A stretch of DNA of 50,453 nt from Acinetobacter zhairuonensis (GCF_022601715.1 NZ_JAKVIM010000024.1:1-50453), one strand, 5' to 3'. Positions 19,122-28,160 are shown, numbered from the stretch's first letter. Notes: generated by a model from the letters alone, not told the origin. Numbers and translations are program-made.

Positions 19122-19351
19122 AACGAGCTGATTTTCTATGATTTTAAGAAGTTAGATATATTTTAAACGACTGCTTCTATTTAAAAAGCGTTTTCAATGC
19201 ATATTATAGATTGCGCGAGCCAAAGTGCTAGAGCTTGAAGATAAAAGAGAAGCTTTTTATGCAAATAGATTGTAGTGAAATGGTTATAAGTGATGGTTTT
19301 GCATAAAAATATGGTAACTTATTTGTAGGGATGCAATGGCTGATTAACTAA

Positions 19352-19831
19352 ATGAAAAAAGCATATCTTACAGTAGTGTTGATGTTATGTTCAGCAATGA
19401 GTATGGCAAATGAGAGTACTGCTGCAAATCAAAATGCTCAAGATGCTGCTGATCGCAGTGAAAATACAGTTCGTATTATGACACGGCCTGAAATTGTGGG
19501 TTTATGGGGAATGGAAATTCCAAATAATAAAAAATGTATTGAGTACTATAACTTCAAAAGCAATAACGACGTATTTATTAAAAGTGGTCAAGAATGGTCT
19601 ACGGGAATCTATGACTATCAGGCATCAAAAGATGCGGCAGTTCAGTTACCTGTTTTAATGTTACAAGTGAAATATGATAACAATGAAACAGATTGCTCTG
19701 GCTATAAACAAGACCAGTCAGGGGAGATTTCTCAATATTTTGTACAGTGGAAAAATCCAACCACCATTAATTTCTGCAATAATGAAAAAGCAGGTCAATG
19801 CTTTGCGACTTTGCGTCGAGTATTGCCTTAA
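19352..19831 (+). CDS. Exported protein of unknown function (159 aa)
   Basis: A signal peptide is clear (MKKAYLTVVLMLCSAMSMA, cleavage after residue 19). The mature protein has four cysteines (KKCIEYY, TDCSGYK, NFCNNEK, GQCFATL), enough for two disulfides, and MTRPEIVGLWGMEIP near its start, which looks like a small lipocalin-like or beta-sandwich opening. I do not recognise a family. It ends 60 bases before a two-way terminator shared with accC. Confidence 0.65.
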   Translation: MKKAYLTVVLMLCSAMSMANESTAANQNAQDAADRSENTVRIMTRPEIVGLWGMEIPNNKKCIEYYNFKSNNDVFIKSGQEWSTGIYDYQASKDAAVQLPVLMLQVKYDNNETDCSGYKQDQSGEISQYFVQWKNPTTINFCNNEKAGQCFATLRRVLP

Positions 19832-19889
19832 TGTTTTGATATTGGATGAGATCATTAAATTTATTGTGATCGAAACAGAAAATAAAAAA

Positions 19890-19912
19890 GCCAGTCGATT
19901 GACTGGCTTTTT
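19890..19912. terminator. Bidirectional terminator
   Basis: GCCAGTC-gatt-GACTGGC with A run on the left and T run on the right, between the convergent exported-protein gene and accC. Confidence 0.9.
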
Positions 19913-19933
19913 CTTGGAACAAGAAGCGATCAC

Positions 19934-21304
19934 TTAAGATGCTGCTTTTTCCGCTTGACCTTCAAGTTGCTTCAACAAATGCTTTTCAAGATAGTGAATA
20001 TCCATCGCATGTTTGCAGAAGTTTTTATCTTGTAGGATTAAATCTTTATGCAAAGGAATGTTGGTTTTGACGCCAGTTAGGATCATCTCGTCCAAAGCTT
20101 GACGCATACGAGCAATACAAGTCTCACGATCTTTACCATGCGCAATGAGTTTTGCAATCATTGAGTCGTAGTAAGGCGGAATGCTGTAACCCTGATAGAT
20201 ATGAGAGTCTAAGCGAATGCCTGCGCCACCTGGAGCATAGAAATGCTCGATTTTGCCTGGAGATGGCATAAATGTAGAAGGATCTTCAGCATTGATACGA
20301 CATTCCATCGCGTGACCTTTACACTCTACATCTTCCTGAGCAATTTCAAGTCCAAGACCTGCCGCAATACGTAATTGCTGCTCAATAATGTCGATGCCTG
20401 TGACCATTTCAGTTACAGGGTGTTCAACTTGAACACGGGTGTTCATCTCAATAAAGAAGAACTCACCATCTTCAAACAAGAATTCGAATGTACCTGCACC
20501 ACGGTATTGCATCAACTTACATGCATTCACACATGCTTCTAAGATATCTGCACGCGCTTGCTCAGGCAAGTTTGGTGCTGGCGCTTCTTCCAATACTTTT
20601 TGGTGACGACGTTGTAAAGAACAGTCGCGGTCGAACAAGTGAATTGCATGACCATTACCATCACCAAGAACTTGGATTTCTACGTGACGCGGTTTTTGCA
20701 GGAAGCGTTCCATGTAAACCGTGTCATCACCAAACCACATTTCTGCATCACGTTGAGCTGCTTGTACAGACTCAAGTAGGGTGTCTACACGTTCTACAAT
20801 ACGCATACCACGACCACCACCACCAGAAGCTGCTTTCACAATCAGTGGAAAGCCAATTTCTTTTGCTTCAGCAAGGGCATTTTGTGGTGTCACTGCATTT
20901 GCAGAACCTGGAACTGTAGGTACACCAGCTTTACGCATCGCTGTAATCGCAGAAACTTTGTTCCCCATCAGGCGAATATGTTCTGGACGTGGACCAATAA
21001 AAATGAAACCAGAGTTTTCTACAATTTCAGCAAACTCAGCATTTTCAGATAAGAAGCCATAACCCGGATGGATAGCATCTGCACCTGTAATTTCTGCCGC
21101 AGTAATAATTGCAGGAATATTTAAATAGCTTTCGCTACTCGCCCCTGGGCCTATGCACACCGCTTCATCACAAAAACGTAAATGCATTAGGTCTTTGTCA
21201 GCATCTGAATAGATACCAACGGTTTTGATTCCTAATGTTTTGCAAGCGCGGGTGATACGTAAAGCGATTTCACCCCGGTTTGCAATTAAAACTTTTTGCA
21301 ACAT
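19934..21304 (-). CDS. accC: Acetyl-CoA carboxylase, biotin carboxylase subunit
   Basis: The 456-residue protein starts [20 protein letters not shown] and shows the ATP-grasp glycine loop [11 protein letters not shown] (about 159-169), the catalytic [14 protein letters not shown] and RINAEDP, all as in E. coli AccC (449 residues). It carboxylates biotin on AccB using ATP and bicarbonate, the first step of fatty acid synthesis. The start is 17 bases after the accB stop. Operon order aroQ-accB-accC is common in this group. Confidence 0.97.
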   Translation of the reverse strand: MLQKVLIANRGEIALRITRACKTLGIKTVGIYSDADKDLMHLRFCDEAVCIGPGASSESYLNIPAIITAAEITGADAIHPGYGFLSENAEFAEIVENSGFIFIGPRPEHIRLMGNKVSAITAMRKAGVPTVPGSANAVTPQNALAEAKEIGFPLIVKAASGGGGRGMRIVERVDTLLESVQAAQRDAEMWFGDDTVYMERFLQKPRHVEIQVLGDGNGHAIHLFDRDCSLQRRHQKVLEEAPAPNLPEQARADILEACVNACKLMQYRGAGTFEFLFEDGEFFFIEMNTRVQVEHPVTEMVTGIDIIEQQLRIAAGLGLEIAQEDVECKGHAMECRINAEDPSTFMPSPGKIEHFYAPGGAGIRLDSHIYQGYSIPPYYDSMIAKLIAHGKDRETCIARMRQALDEMILTGVKTNIPLHKDLILQDKNFCKHAMDIHYLEKHLLKQLEGQAEKAAS

Positions 21305-21321
21305 TGTGAGTCCCCGTGGTG

Positions 21322-21744
21322 TTATGCGCGATAGCGGAATAAAGGTTGACCGAACTGGATCACTTCACCGTTTTTCACAAGAATTTCTTCAATCACGCCG
21401 CTTTGAGTTGCTTCAATCGGGTTCATGATTTTCATTGCTTCAATGATACCTAGCGTTTCACCAGCAGTAACAGTTTGACCTACTTTAATGAATGGTGCTT
21501 CACCTGGGCTTGGAGCTGCATAGAACACACCAACCATTGGTGAAGTTTCAACCGCACCACGTGGAGCAGATTTAGGTGCAGATGGAATTTCTGCTGATGG
21601 CGCTGGCATTGCAGCAATACCTGCAGCAACGACTGGACTACGACGAGTCAATGCAATCGATTGATCGCCTTCTTTAACTTCGATCGCTTGTAAGTCAGAT
21701 TCAATCATCAAATCGATGAGTTTCTTGATTTTACGAATATCCAT
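21322..21744 (-). CDS. accB: Acetyl-CoA carboxylase, biotin carboxyl carrier protein
   Basis: With the ATG at 21744 ([17 protein letters not shown]) the protein has 140 residues: an N-terminal helix pair, an Ala/Pro-rich linker (about residues 37-65) and a C-terminal biotinyl domain with the EAMKIMN motif, whose lysine carries biotin, and the thumb APSPGEAPF. An upstream in-frame start at 21828 would overlap aroQ and lacks family support. It carries the carboxyl group between AccC and AccAD. Confidence 0.97.
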   Translation of the reverse strand: MDIRKIKKLIDLMIESDLQAIEVKEGDQSIALTRRSPVVAAGIAAMPAPSAEIPSAPKSAPRGAVETSPMVGVFYAAPSPGEAPFIKVGQTVTAGETLGIIEAMKIMNPIEATQSGVIEEILVKNGEVIQFGQPLFRYRA

Positions 21745-21766
21745 GAGACAGTATTCCTGATTATGA

Positions 21767-22216
21767 TTACTTAGATGGTTGAATTTTTTCGAGGGCATAA
21801 TCGAGTGCAGCGGCATAGCCTTTTGCACCCAAACCGCAAATTACACCCACGGCTTTATCGGAAAGGTAAGAGTGATGTCTAAATGCTTCACGGGCATGAA
21901 CATTTGACAAATGCACTTCAATAAACGGTATTGCCACACCAAGAAGGGCATCACGCACCGCAACGGAAGTATGTGTCAACGCTGCAGGATTGATGATAAT
22001 GAACTGTACGCCTTCTTGTTGCGCTTGATGAATTCGGTCGACAATGGCACCTTCCCAATTACTTTGGAATGTATCGAGAGATGTTGATGCTTTTTGCGCT
22101 TGAGAGATGAGCTGCTGATTGATATCCTCTAGGGTGAGGTAGCCATATACTTCAGGTTCTCGCTTGCCTAGTAAATTTAAATTCGGTCCATGAATGACCA
22201 AAATGGTCGAACTCAT
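21767..22216 (-). CDS. aroQ: 3-dehydroquinate dehydratase, type II
   Basis: The 149-residue protein shows the type II signature [21 protein letters not shown] (catalytic Tyr near residue 24), [16 protein letters not shown] and [17 protein letters not shown] with the catalytic His. It converts 3-dehydroquinate to 3-dehydroshikimate in the shikimate pathway as a dodecamer. It leads the aroQ-accB-accC operon, 22 bases before accB. Confidence 0.97.
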   Translation of the reverse strand: MSSTILVIHGPNLNLLGKREPEVYGYLTLEDINQQLISQAQKASTSLDTFQSNWEGAIVDRIHQAQQEGVQFIIINPAALTHTSVAVRDALLGVAIPFIEVHLSNVHAREAFRHHSYLSDKAVGVICGLGAKGYAAALDYALEKIQPSK

Positions 22217-22454
22217 TCAGCGTGCTCCAATTTTAAGTTTGCAATAATGCTTTGCAAGATGTCTGCAAAGTTTGCTTATTATGGCATAATTTCCTACAAG
22301 TCTTTTGTTTTTTTCTTTGAATTGTTGTAGAAAGCAAGTACCAGAACTTGGGTCATATATTGCGAACTTTGCTGATAATTGGCAATGTTAAAAAATGACA
22401 AAATTTACGATATAACAGTTATTTTCTTTTAAAGCTCAAATTGACCAAAAAGCG

Positions 22455-23783
22455 TCATTTGCAAGGTTTCTGGCTGAATAGAGAATCATCGATGGTCAAC
22501 ATTTCATTCCAACATGTGGTGTAACGTGGCGAACGATGTAGCTGTTTCATTTTCCATGCTGTGCTGCTGGAATGATAACCAATTTGGATGCAATCGGAAC
22601 CATAGCGATGTTTCATTTTGTACAAAGTTTTCATCAGTTCTTCGCGTTGCTGAATCAAGTTAATGGGTTGCCATAAGTCATCAATATGCTGGCTTTTGGG
22701 ATGTAGCGCTGAAAGCATTACGGCAACTTTTACATATTTTTTATTTTCTTCAAATAAAACATCAATTTGCTGTTGAACAGCCTTGTTTAAAATCAACAGA
22801 TCATCACTGGCATACTCTAAACCAATAGCATACGAGTAGCTTTTTTTATGTGGTGAATTGGGTACTTTTTCATAGAGTGAAACATGAATACAAGCACAGA
22901 GCTGCTGTTGTTTGGTCAGGCGTTTGTGAGCACGATTGATGTGAAAAATCATCGCTTGTTTTATGATCTCTTTTTGAGTCAATGCTTTGGCAAAACTGCG
23001 CGATGAAAGTATGTTTTTTGCAGGCAGTTTGGGATCATCTAAGGCAATACAGGATTGACCTTTTAGCTCACGGATTGTGCGTGCAATTAGGATAGAAAAC
23101 TCTTTACTTAGGTAATGTTCATTGGCAAAAGTTAAGTCAAAGCAATTGTGAATTGCATAATGCTGTAATTTTTTACTAATTTTTCGTCCAATGCCCCAAA
23201 CTTCCTCTACAGGTGTCTCAAGCATTAGTCCTTCCAAGCTGCATAAGTCCAATTTAGGTAAAAAACAGACTTGATTAAAACTCTGCCTTTTCTTGGCAAA
23301 ATGATTCGCCAGTTTGGCTTGGGTTTTGGAATATCCGATCCCAATACAACAGGGTAAGCCGAGCCATTGCGCAATTTTTTGTACAAGTTCGCGACAATAT
23401 TGCTCTAAATCGAACAGTTGGTGATAACTGGTGAGTCGAATGAAGCATTCATCAATAGAGTAGGGTTCAAGGTCTTGGTCATTAAAGTGTTCACCCAAAA
23501 TCTTAAAAAAGCGTTGCGACATATCTGCATAAAGTGGATAGTTACTTGAAAGAACTTGAACACCCGCTTTCACAGCATCTCGTTCAATTTCATACCAAGG
23601 CACAGCCATGGAAATATTCAGGGCTTTGGCTTCATTGCTGCGTGAAATGACACAGCCATCATTATTACTGAGGACAACGACGGGTTTATCATTTAATTTC
23701 GGATTAAATACCCGCTCACAACTGACATAACAGTTGTTGATGTCAATCAATGCAAAAAGTTCTTGATGATAAAGCCTGTCCAT
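22455..23783 (-). CDS. umuC: DNA polymerase V subunit UmuC (Y family)
   Basis: The 442-residue Y-family polymerase has the metal-binding motifs ALIDINNCYVSCERVFNP near the N terminus and EPYSIDECFI (the SIDE acidic pair), plus LSNNDGCVISRS and VWGIGRKISKKL (helix-hairpin-helix). It performs error-prone bypass of DNA lesions with processed UmuD. ATG 23783, with AAGTGA upstream, is preferred to the GTG at 23792 that touches the umuD stop; either way the genes are translationally coupled. Confidence 0.93.
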   Translation of the reverse strand: MDRLYHQELFALIDINNCYVSCERVFNPKLNDKPVVVLSNNDGCVISRSNEAKALNISMAVPWYEIERDAVKAGVQVLSSNYPLYADMSQRFFKILGEHFNDQDLEPYSIDECFIRLTSYHQLFDLEQYCRELVQKIAQWLGLPCCIGIGYSKTQAKLANHFAKKRQSFNQVCFLPKLDLCSLEGLMLETPVEEVWGIGRKISKKLQHYAIHNCFDLTFANEHYLSKEFSILIARTIRELKGQSCIALDDPKLPAKNILSSRSFAKALTQKEIIKQAMIFHINRAHKRLTKQQQLCACIHVSLYEKVPNSPHKKSYSYAIGLEYASDDLLILNKAVQQQIDVLFEENKKYVKVAVMLSALHPKSQHIDDLWQPINLIQQREELMKTLYKMKHRYGSDCIQIGYHSSSTAWKMKQLHRSPRYTTCWNEMLTIDDSLFSQKPCK

Positions 23784-23792
23784 CGTAATCAC

Positions 23793-24389
23793 TTATTTCA
23801 GCTTTTTCAAAATACAGGTGACGACACCCCAAATGGCAACATTTTCGTCACTACGCGGATAGATGTCAGGGTAGTCTGGGTTCTCTGCTTTTAACCAGAA
23901 CTTAAAACCATTGTCTGCATGCTTATCTTGCATAAAGCGTTTAACTGTAAACTCATTGTTGATCAATGCTAAGACAATATCGCCATGTTCTGCAGATAAC
24001 CGACGGTCAATCAAAAGCTGGTCTCCTGCATCAATTCCTGCATTTTTCATAGATAACGAATCTACACGTAAAACAAAAGTGCTGGCTGGGTTTTTAACCA
24101 AATACTTATTCAGGTCGATATAATCTTCGATGTAGTCTTGGGCAGGGGAAGGAAATCCTGCTGCGACTGACTCAAGCGGAGAAGGAATGGTTAATTCTGT
24201 TTGTAAGTGAATTGGGTTAAGCTGAATGCTAGGTTGACGGTCATCTTCTGGCACAGGTTTCAACCATTCTTTAATTGCAAGGACTTTTGACTCGGGAACA
24301 CGCATCACGACAGTTTTTTCAGTGTACTGCGATTTACGCCCTGCATTCGCACGTTTACCTCCATGAGAGGTTTTACTTGATTCGCTCAT
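23793..24389 (-). CDS. umuD: UmuD-type S24 protease with extended N terminus (UmuDAb-like)
   Basis: The 198-residue protein has an Ala77-Gly78 cleavage site (VAAGFPSP), nucleophile S113 (DSLSMKNAGI) and general base K150 (FTVKRF). The spacings of 36 and 37 residues equal those of E. coli UmuD. About 53 extra residues precede the cleavage site, containing GKRANAGRKSQYTEKTVVMR. In Acinetobacter, long UmuD proteins (UmuDAb) act as self-cleaving repressors of part of the DNA-damage response. A UmuDAb-like operator lies nine bases before the ATG. Whether this copy represses or only serves UmuC is not known. Confidence 0.9.
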   Translation of the reverse strand: MSESSKTSHGGKRANAGRKSQYTEKTVVMRVPESKVLAIKEWLKPVPEDDRQPSIQLNPIHLQTELTIPSPLESVAAGFPSPAQDYIEDYIDLNKYLVKNPASTFVLRVDSLSMKNAGIDAGDQLLIDRRLSAEHGDIVLALINNEFTVKRFMQDKHADNGFKFWLKAENPDYPDIYPRSDENVAIWGVVTCILKKLK

Positions 24390-24397
24390 AATTCACC

Positions 24398-24418
24398 TTG
24401 ATAAAGTTACATAATCAA
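24398..24418. promoter_or_regulatory. UmuDAb-box-like operator of umuDC
   Basis: A 21-bp inverted repeat with half sites TTGAT and ATCAA and a centre ATGTAACTTT on the minus strand. It closely resembles the operator bound by UmuDAb/DdrR (TTGAAA...TTTCAA arms with the same centre), as I remember it. It overlaps the region next to the umuD ribosome site (AAGGTGA), so binding would block transcription of umuDC. Confidence 0.6.
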
Positions 24419-24530
24419 GATTAGCAGAAAAAGACAACTTACAACAGTATATTTTGTGTAGGGATGACTTGAGACAAATGGCACTTGGTTCTAAACTGCG
24501 GAACATCAATCATTGCATTTGGTATCCACA

Positions 24531-24875
24531 ATGGATATGGATTTAATCACTGAACAAAAACTGGTATGTGAAGAATATGGCTCAAAGTATATTGCAGTGC
24601 ATGAAAATGATGTGATTGCCGTTGCGGTCGCATCTTTAAATAAAGAACCAATTGTGGGTATTCGTAACAAGCCAGAAGCAGGTGAAGAGGTTACATGGTT
24701 TATTTATGCAGGTGAGCATGACGATAGTGAAGATTTCTTCCAAACGGTGTCGGTTAAAGAACTGGATAAACTTTTGCCAGAAGTCCTGCCATATTTGGCG
24801 TTGGAGCATGGCTACCGTTTTATGATTGATCGTGAAGAATACGAAGATGTCTGGAAAGAAGGTGATGAAGTTTAA
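24531..24875 (+). CDS. Conserved small acidic protein, possibly Imm33-like
   Basis: With ATG 24531 the product has 114 residues, is strongly acidic and cytosolic, and reads LITEQKLVCEEYGSKYIAVH, then EEVTWFIYAGE, and ends FMIDREEYEDVWKEGDEV. Similar proteins are widespread single copies in Acinetobacter and Pseudomonas and I associate the pattern with the Imm33-like group, but no toxin lies nearby. It is divergent from umuD, and the umuDC operator lies about 110 bases upstream, so shared regulation is possible but untested. Confidence 0.6.
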   Translation: MDMDLITEQKLVCEEYGSKYIAVHENDVIAVAVASLNKEPIVGIRNKPEAGEEVTWFIYAGEHDDSEDFFQTVSVKELDKLLPEVLPYLALEHGYRFMIDREEYEDVWKEGDEV

Positions 24876-24965
24876 GTGAATGACTTCATTTGACTGGAAA
24901 TGACATAAAAATGACGGGAAATGATAAGTTGAAAGCCATCACAATAGCAGCGTTAAACGGGTGAA

Positions 24966-25043
24966 GATCCATTTAACCAGTCAACTTCTTCCCTAGTTGC
25001 TGTGTTACTCCTTAATAGCCATGTGAAAAACATGGCTTTTTTT
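24966..25043 (+). ncRNA. Candidate small RNA or 3' leader with strong terminator
   Basis: A terminator (AGCCATGT-gaaaa-ACATGGCT plus six T, 25017-25043) stands 140 bases after the preceding gene, far for a simple gene end. Upstream, a possible -35 TTGAAA (about 24930) precedes CTTCTTCCC and a C/T-rich unpaired stretch. The region between could be an independent sRNA or only the 3' untranslated end of the gene ending at 24875. Confidence 0.4.
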
Positions 25044-25131
25044 ATGGCTGATTTTTTTCTTAAACTGAAGATGGCGCGGAGATGTTGTCAAAAGTAGAGC
25101 AATCCGATAATTTGAGGAAAGAATAGCTTGA

Positions 25132-25635
25132 ATGACGATGCATATGAAATGGGATGAGATAGGCGAGCAGCCATGTTCGATCGCACGCGCTTTATCGATT
25201 GTAGGGGACCGTTGGACTTTACTGGTATTACGTAATGCATTTATGGGAATGCGCCGTTTTGATGACTTTCAACAGCAATTGGGTGTGACCCGACATGTTT
25301 TGGCCGATCGTTTGAAGCGTCTGGTCGAACATGAAATTTTAGAAAAAAGACCGTATATGGAACGTCAGCAACGCTTTGAATATTGCTTAACCGAGAAAGG
25401 TTTAGAGCTGTATCCTGTGTTAATGAGCATGGTCACGTGGGCAGACAAGTGGATGGATGATGGTACGGGTAAACCCATGCAGTTGATGCATAAGCAATGC
25501 GGTAAGGTTTTTACTGCGATTACCGTGTGTTCGGAGTGCGGAGAGCCTCTGCATGCGCGTCAGGTCAAACCGTTGTTTCGACAGCATCCTTTTCATGTCG
25601 AAGCTCAGCCTGCTGTGCAGATACAACAGGCTTAA
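25132..25635 (+). CDS. HxlR family transcriptional regulator with a cysteine-rich tail
   Basis: The 167-residue protein opens with the HxlR pattern CSIARALSIVGDRWTLLVLR (C15), then a winged helix with RFDDFQQQLGVTRHVLADRLKRL. The region after residue 120 adds KQCGKVFTAITVCSECGEPL, a C-X10-C-X2-C arrangement that may bind zinc or sense redox. HxlR proteins answer to aldehydes, quinones or thiol stress through the N-terminal cysteine. The ribosome site GAGGA is 13 bases from ATG 25132, so a start at 25144 is possible. No obvious target gene lies beside it. Confidence 0.82.
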   Translation: MTMHMKWDEIGEQPCSIARALSIVGDRWTLLVLRNAFMGMRRFDDFQQQLGVTRHVLADRLKRLVEHEILEKRPYMERQQRFEYCLTEKGLELYPVLMSMVTWADKWMDDGTGKPMQLMHKQCGKVFTAITVCSECGEPLHARQVKPLFRQHPFHVEAQPAVQIQQA

Positions 25636-25645
25636 GCTTATATTG

Positions 25646-25960
25646 TTATAGGCAATTGGCTGGTTTAGGAACGCCAGCCAGTCGGCTTAAGTGCCGAGCA
25701 ACCAGACCTGTATTAAACTTCTCTTGCAAGATGGCATTGTTAATCTCAGGACTCACACTTTTCATTAAAAACTTAATCAGTGGGCGTGTTGCAGGTGAAT
25801 GTCCAAACTGCTGATAAAACTGACGCACTGCATGTAACACGGAGAGATGCCAGTCGGTTAATTCCAGCTCAAGACTATTGGCAAGTTCTTGTGCCACTTC
25901 AGGTGTCCAGATGGTGTAATCGACCAAGTGACCGTCTTGATCGAGTTCTAGATTCATCAT
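25646..25960 (-). CDS. tusE: Sulfurtransferase TusE (DsrC family)
   Basis: The 104-residue protein has the DsrC/TusE fold signature TDWHLSVLHAVRQFYQQFGHSPATRPLIKF and the conserved penultimate cysteine in the C-terminal arm (PKPANCL). TusE accepts persulfide from TusBCD and hands it to MnmA for 2-thiouridine at the wobble base of tRNA-Lys, Glu and Gln. It is the last gene of tusDCBE. Confidence 0.92.
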   Translation of the reverse strand: MMNLELDQDGHLVDYTIWTPEVAQELANSLELELTDWHLSVLHAVRQFYQQFGHSPATRPLIKFLMKSVSPEINNAILQEKFNTGLVARHLSRLAGVPKPANCL

Positions 25961-25976
25961 TGTCTTTTCAAACCTA

Positions 25977-26261
25977 TTATTTAATGGTCATACAGCGTGT
26001 ATGTGCCAAACAGATGTTGGCAAATTGAGAATAAGAAATCACGTTCAATTGTGGTGGCTTCGGACTACTTAATAAAGCAGCGTCTGTATCCAGCACATAG
26101 AGTTGTTCAAGCGATGTTAAGGCTGCATGATGTGCATGGAGTACTGCATCGCCTATAAGCACCACACAATCACCACTCTGTAACATAGATTGTAATTGAG
26201 TGAGTTTCGCCTCTGCGGATGAATAGTCTGATTGAATCAAATAAAGTGTAGCTGTCAGCAT
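25977..26261 (-). CDS. tusB: Sulfur relay protein TusB (DsrH family)
   Basis: The 94-residue protein (LYLIQSDYSSAEAKLTQLQ, GDCVVLIGDAVLHA) matches the short DsrH/TusB fold and its place in the operon. With TusC and TusD it forms the hetero-hexamer relaying persulfide sulfur. It lies 16 bases after tusC. Confidence 0.85.
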   Translation of the reverse strand: MLTATLYLIQSDYSSAEAKLTQLQSMLQSGDCVVLIGDAVLHAHHAALTSLEQLYVLDTDAALLSSPKPPQLNVISYSQFANICLAHTRCMTIK

Positions 26262-26277
26262 AAAAAATATTCATCCG

Positions 26278-26628
26278 TTACCAATATAAAACGTGATCGA
26301 AGGCTTGTAAAAACTCGGCATTTAGCTCAATAAATTCAATTTCTTGCTGGGCTTGAACCACAAAAGGATGGTCTTGATTCACACTTTTCACTAAAACTGG
26401 GGTTAAGTCGTAAAATTCAAAGCTATCGACCATATTCGAAGCCAGTTTGAAAGCATGCTTAACCGCGTCAAACTGTTGCTCTGCCTGCAATAAACTGAGC
26501 GCAGCGTTCACAAGTAAAACCTTGACTTCACACCCGAATGTCGCTAAAACCATTGTCGCAGCAAGGCTTTCATGCACTTGTAAGCTGGTAAGGTTGGCTT
26601 GGGTTAATATCACGAGTACAGTTTTCAC
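26278..26628 (-). CDS. tusC: Sulfur relay protein TusC (DsrF family)
   Basis: The 116-residue protein shows the DsrEFH fold (VLVILTQANLTSLQVHESLAA, GCEVKVLLVNAALSLL). It starts with GTG, with AAGGT eight bases upstream. It is a structural partner in TusBCD. Confidence 0.87.
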   Translation of the reverse strand: MKTVLVILTQANLTSLQVHESLAATMVLATFGCEVKVLLVNAALSLLQAEQQFDAVKHAFKLASNMVDSFEFYDLTPVLVKSVNQDHPFVVQAQQEIEFIELNAEFLQAFDHVLYW

Positions 26629-26672
26629 ACAATTTACCTTTTAAATGCAACAAATTCGCCAAAAATAACCAC

Positions 26673-27041
26673 TTAAAATTGAATTAGACGTTCAGTGGAT
26701 TGTACGGCATCGGCAAGTTCACCCAAACCGACCAATTCAAAGCCATTCGCTAAGTTATGTTGGTCAATATTGTGTCTTTTTGCATTTTCTTCATCTGTGA
26801 TACCCCTTGCCAAGGCTGCACTTACACAAACAGGTAGGCGAATATCGAGCTTCTGCCACTCAGTCGTGAGGTTACGTTGGTCATCAGGCACCCATTGCAG
26901 GGCGTTGGCTACCGTAACCCCATCTTGATAAAAGAAAACCCGAAAAGCTTTCTGTTGTGTATGTAACGCTTGTGCAAGCCCGAGTGCATGCCAAGCATGA
27001 ATGGAAGTAGGAGCAGAGGTAATTAACAGTAATGTACTCAT
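26673..27041 (-). CDS. tusD: Sulfurtransferase TusD (DsrE family)
   Basis: The 122-residue protein has the DsrE layout TLLLITSAPTSIHAWHALGLAQA at the start and the catalytic cysteine in LPVCVSAALARGI, the site that takes persulfide from TusA. ATG 27041, with AAGTGA upstream, is preferred over a GTG three codons earlier. It leads tusDCBE and is divergent from the epimerase gene across 71 bases. Confidence 0.9.
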   Translation of the reverse strand: MSTLLLITSAPTSIHAWHALGLAQALHTQQKAFRVFFYQDGVTVANALQWVPDDQRNLTTEWQKLDIRLPVCVSAALARGITDEENAKRHNIDQHNLANGFELVGLGELADAVQSTERLIQF

Positions 27042-27112
27042 GGAATTCACTTAAAGGCTGTACCAATCGAAACTTGGAACGTCCAGACTTCATAAGAAAA
27101 AGGTAGTATACA

Positions 27113-28117
27113 ATGATTTTAGTAACTGGTGGATTAGGCTTTATAGGCTCTCATGTCGCTCTTAGCTTAATGGCTCAGGGGCAAGAAGTCATTATTGTAG
27201 ATAATTTGTCCAATGCCAATCTACAGACCTTAGAACGTTTGGAATACATTTCAGGGATGTATGTTCCATTTGCCAAGCTGGATATCCGTAACACGCCAGC
27301 TTTAAATAAGGTCTTCGAGCAATATACAGTGAATGCTGTAGTACATGCGGCTGGGTTCAAATCTTTGCAAGAGTCTGTATTAAAGCCACTTGAGTATTAT
27401 AACGACAATGTTAGCTGCATCATGAGTTTATTGCGCGCGATGCAACGAACGGGTGTGCGTCATTTGGTGCATTTGTCAAGTTTGGCGGTATATGGTGAGT
27501 CTAGCCTTGAACTGAACGAAGATATGCCATTTAACTATGCTTATCCAAACCCGTATATCAAGTCTCAACAAATGATTGAGGAAATTATACGCGACACTTT
27601 TAAAACCGATGAAGAGTGGAATATCGCTATTCTGAGATTGGGCAATATTGTGGGCGCATTTGAGCATGGTGTATTGGGCGAGTTTGTTCAACCATTACCC
27701 AAAAATATTGTGCCACTAGCAATGCAGGTTGCAGCACGACAACGTGAGTATATTGATTTGCACAAGCGAGCGAATACCGCAGATGGCACGGTAGAACGCA
27801 GTTTCGTGCATGTGCTGGACAGTTGTGATGCGGTGATTTCTGCTTTGAAATGGCTGTATACCCAGCAGCATACCTGTGAAGCATTCAATATTGCGGGTGA
27901 AAATTATTCGATTCAGAACTTGTTGCAACAGATTGCACAAGTTACAGGGACTGAAATTAAGACGGTAGATACCGATTATTTCGTTGCTCAAGAGCTGGAT
28001 CAGGTTGCTGCAAAAGCTGAAAAAGCAGAACAGTTGTTAGGTTGGAAAGCCAAACGTAGTCTGACACAAATGTTAGAAGATGAATGGCGATTCTATCAAC
28101 AAACATTAAGAGCATAA
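27113..28117 (+). CDS. galE: GalE-like UDP-glucose 4-epimerase with altered active site
   Basis: The 334-residue extended SDR begins MILVTGGLGFIGSHVAL (NAD site) and keeps HAAGFKSLQESVLKPLEYY, VHLSSLAVYGES and the active-site tyrosine in NPYIKSQQMIEE. The lysine expected four residues after that tyrosine (YxxxK) is glutamine (codon CAA). The region usually reading GTGVRDYIHV reads GTVERSFVHV. Overall similarity to GalE is good, so the gene is real, but the usual proton-relay lysine is missing, and activity may differ or be lost. A second galE in the genome would explain this. Confidence 0.75.
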   Translation: MILVTGGLGFIGSHVALSLMAQGQEVIIVDNLSNANLQTLERLEYISGMYVPFAKLDIRNTPALNKVFEQYTVNAVVHAAGFKSLQESVLKPLEYYNDNVSCIMSLLRAMQRTGVRHLVHLSSLAVYGESSLELNEDMPFNYAYPNPYIKSQQMIEEIIRDTFKTDEEWNIAILRLGNIVGAFEHGVLGEFVQPLPKNIVPLAMQVAARQREYIDLHKRANTADGTVERSFVHVLDSCDAVISALKWLYTQQHTCEAFNIAGENYSIQNLLQQIAQVTGTEIKTVDTDYFVAQELDQVAAKAEKAEQLLGWKAKRSLTQMLEDEWRFYQQTLRA

Positions 28118-28127
28118 TCAAATAAAA

Positions 28128-28160
28128 GCGAGTAAACGATAATTATTATCGTTTACTCGC
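28128..28160. repeat. Perfect 14-bp inverted repeat between galE and fumC
   Basis: GCGAGTAAACGATA and its exact complement TATCGTTTACTCGC flank a five-base loop. There is no T run on the plus side; on the minus strand the stem is followed by CTTTTATTT, so it would terminate leftward transcription, although no leftward gene ends here. It starts ten bases after the galE stop. Confidence 0.8.

Noticed and set aside
20488..20919. 143-codon ORF on the plus strand inside accC
   Set aside because: Histidine-rich antisense shadow of a strongly conserved gene; no ribosome site.
21744..21828. Longer accB starting at 21828
   Set aside because: The added 28 residues overlap aroQ, do not fit the family N terminus, and [10 protein letters not shown] is the conserved start.
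25527..25814. 95-codon ORF across the HxlR and tusE ends
   Set aside because: Overlaps two well-supported genes in the wrong frame; cysteine/serine-rich composition typical of a shadow.
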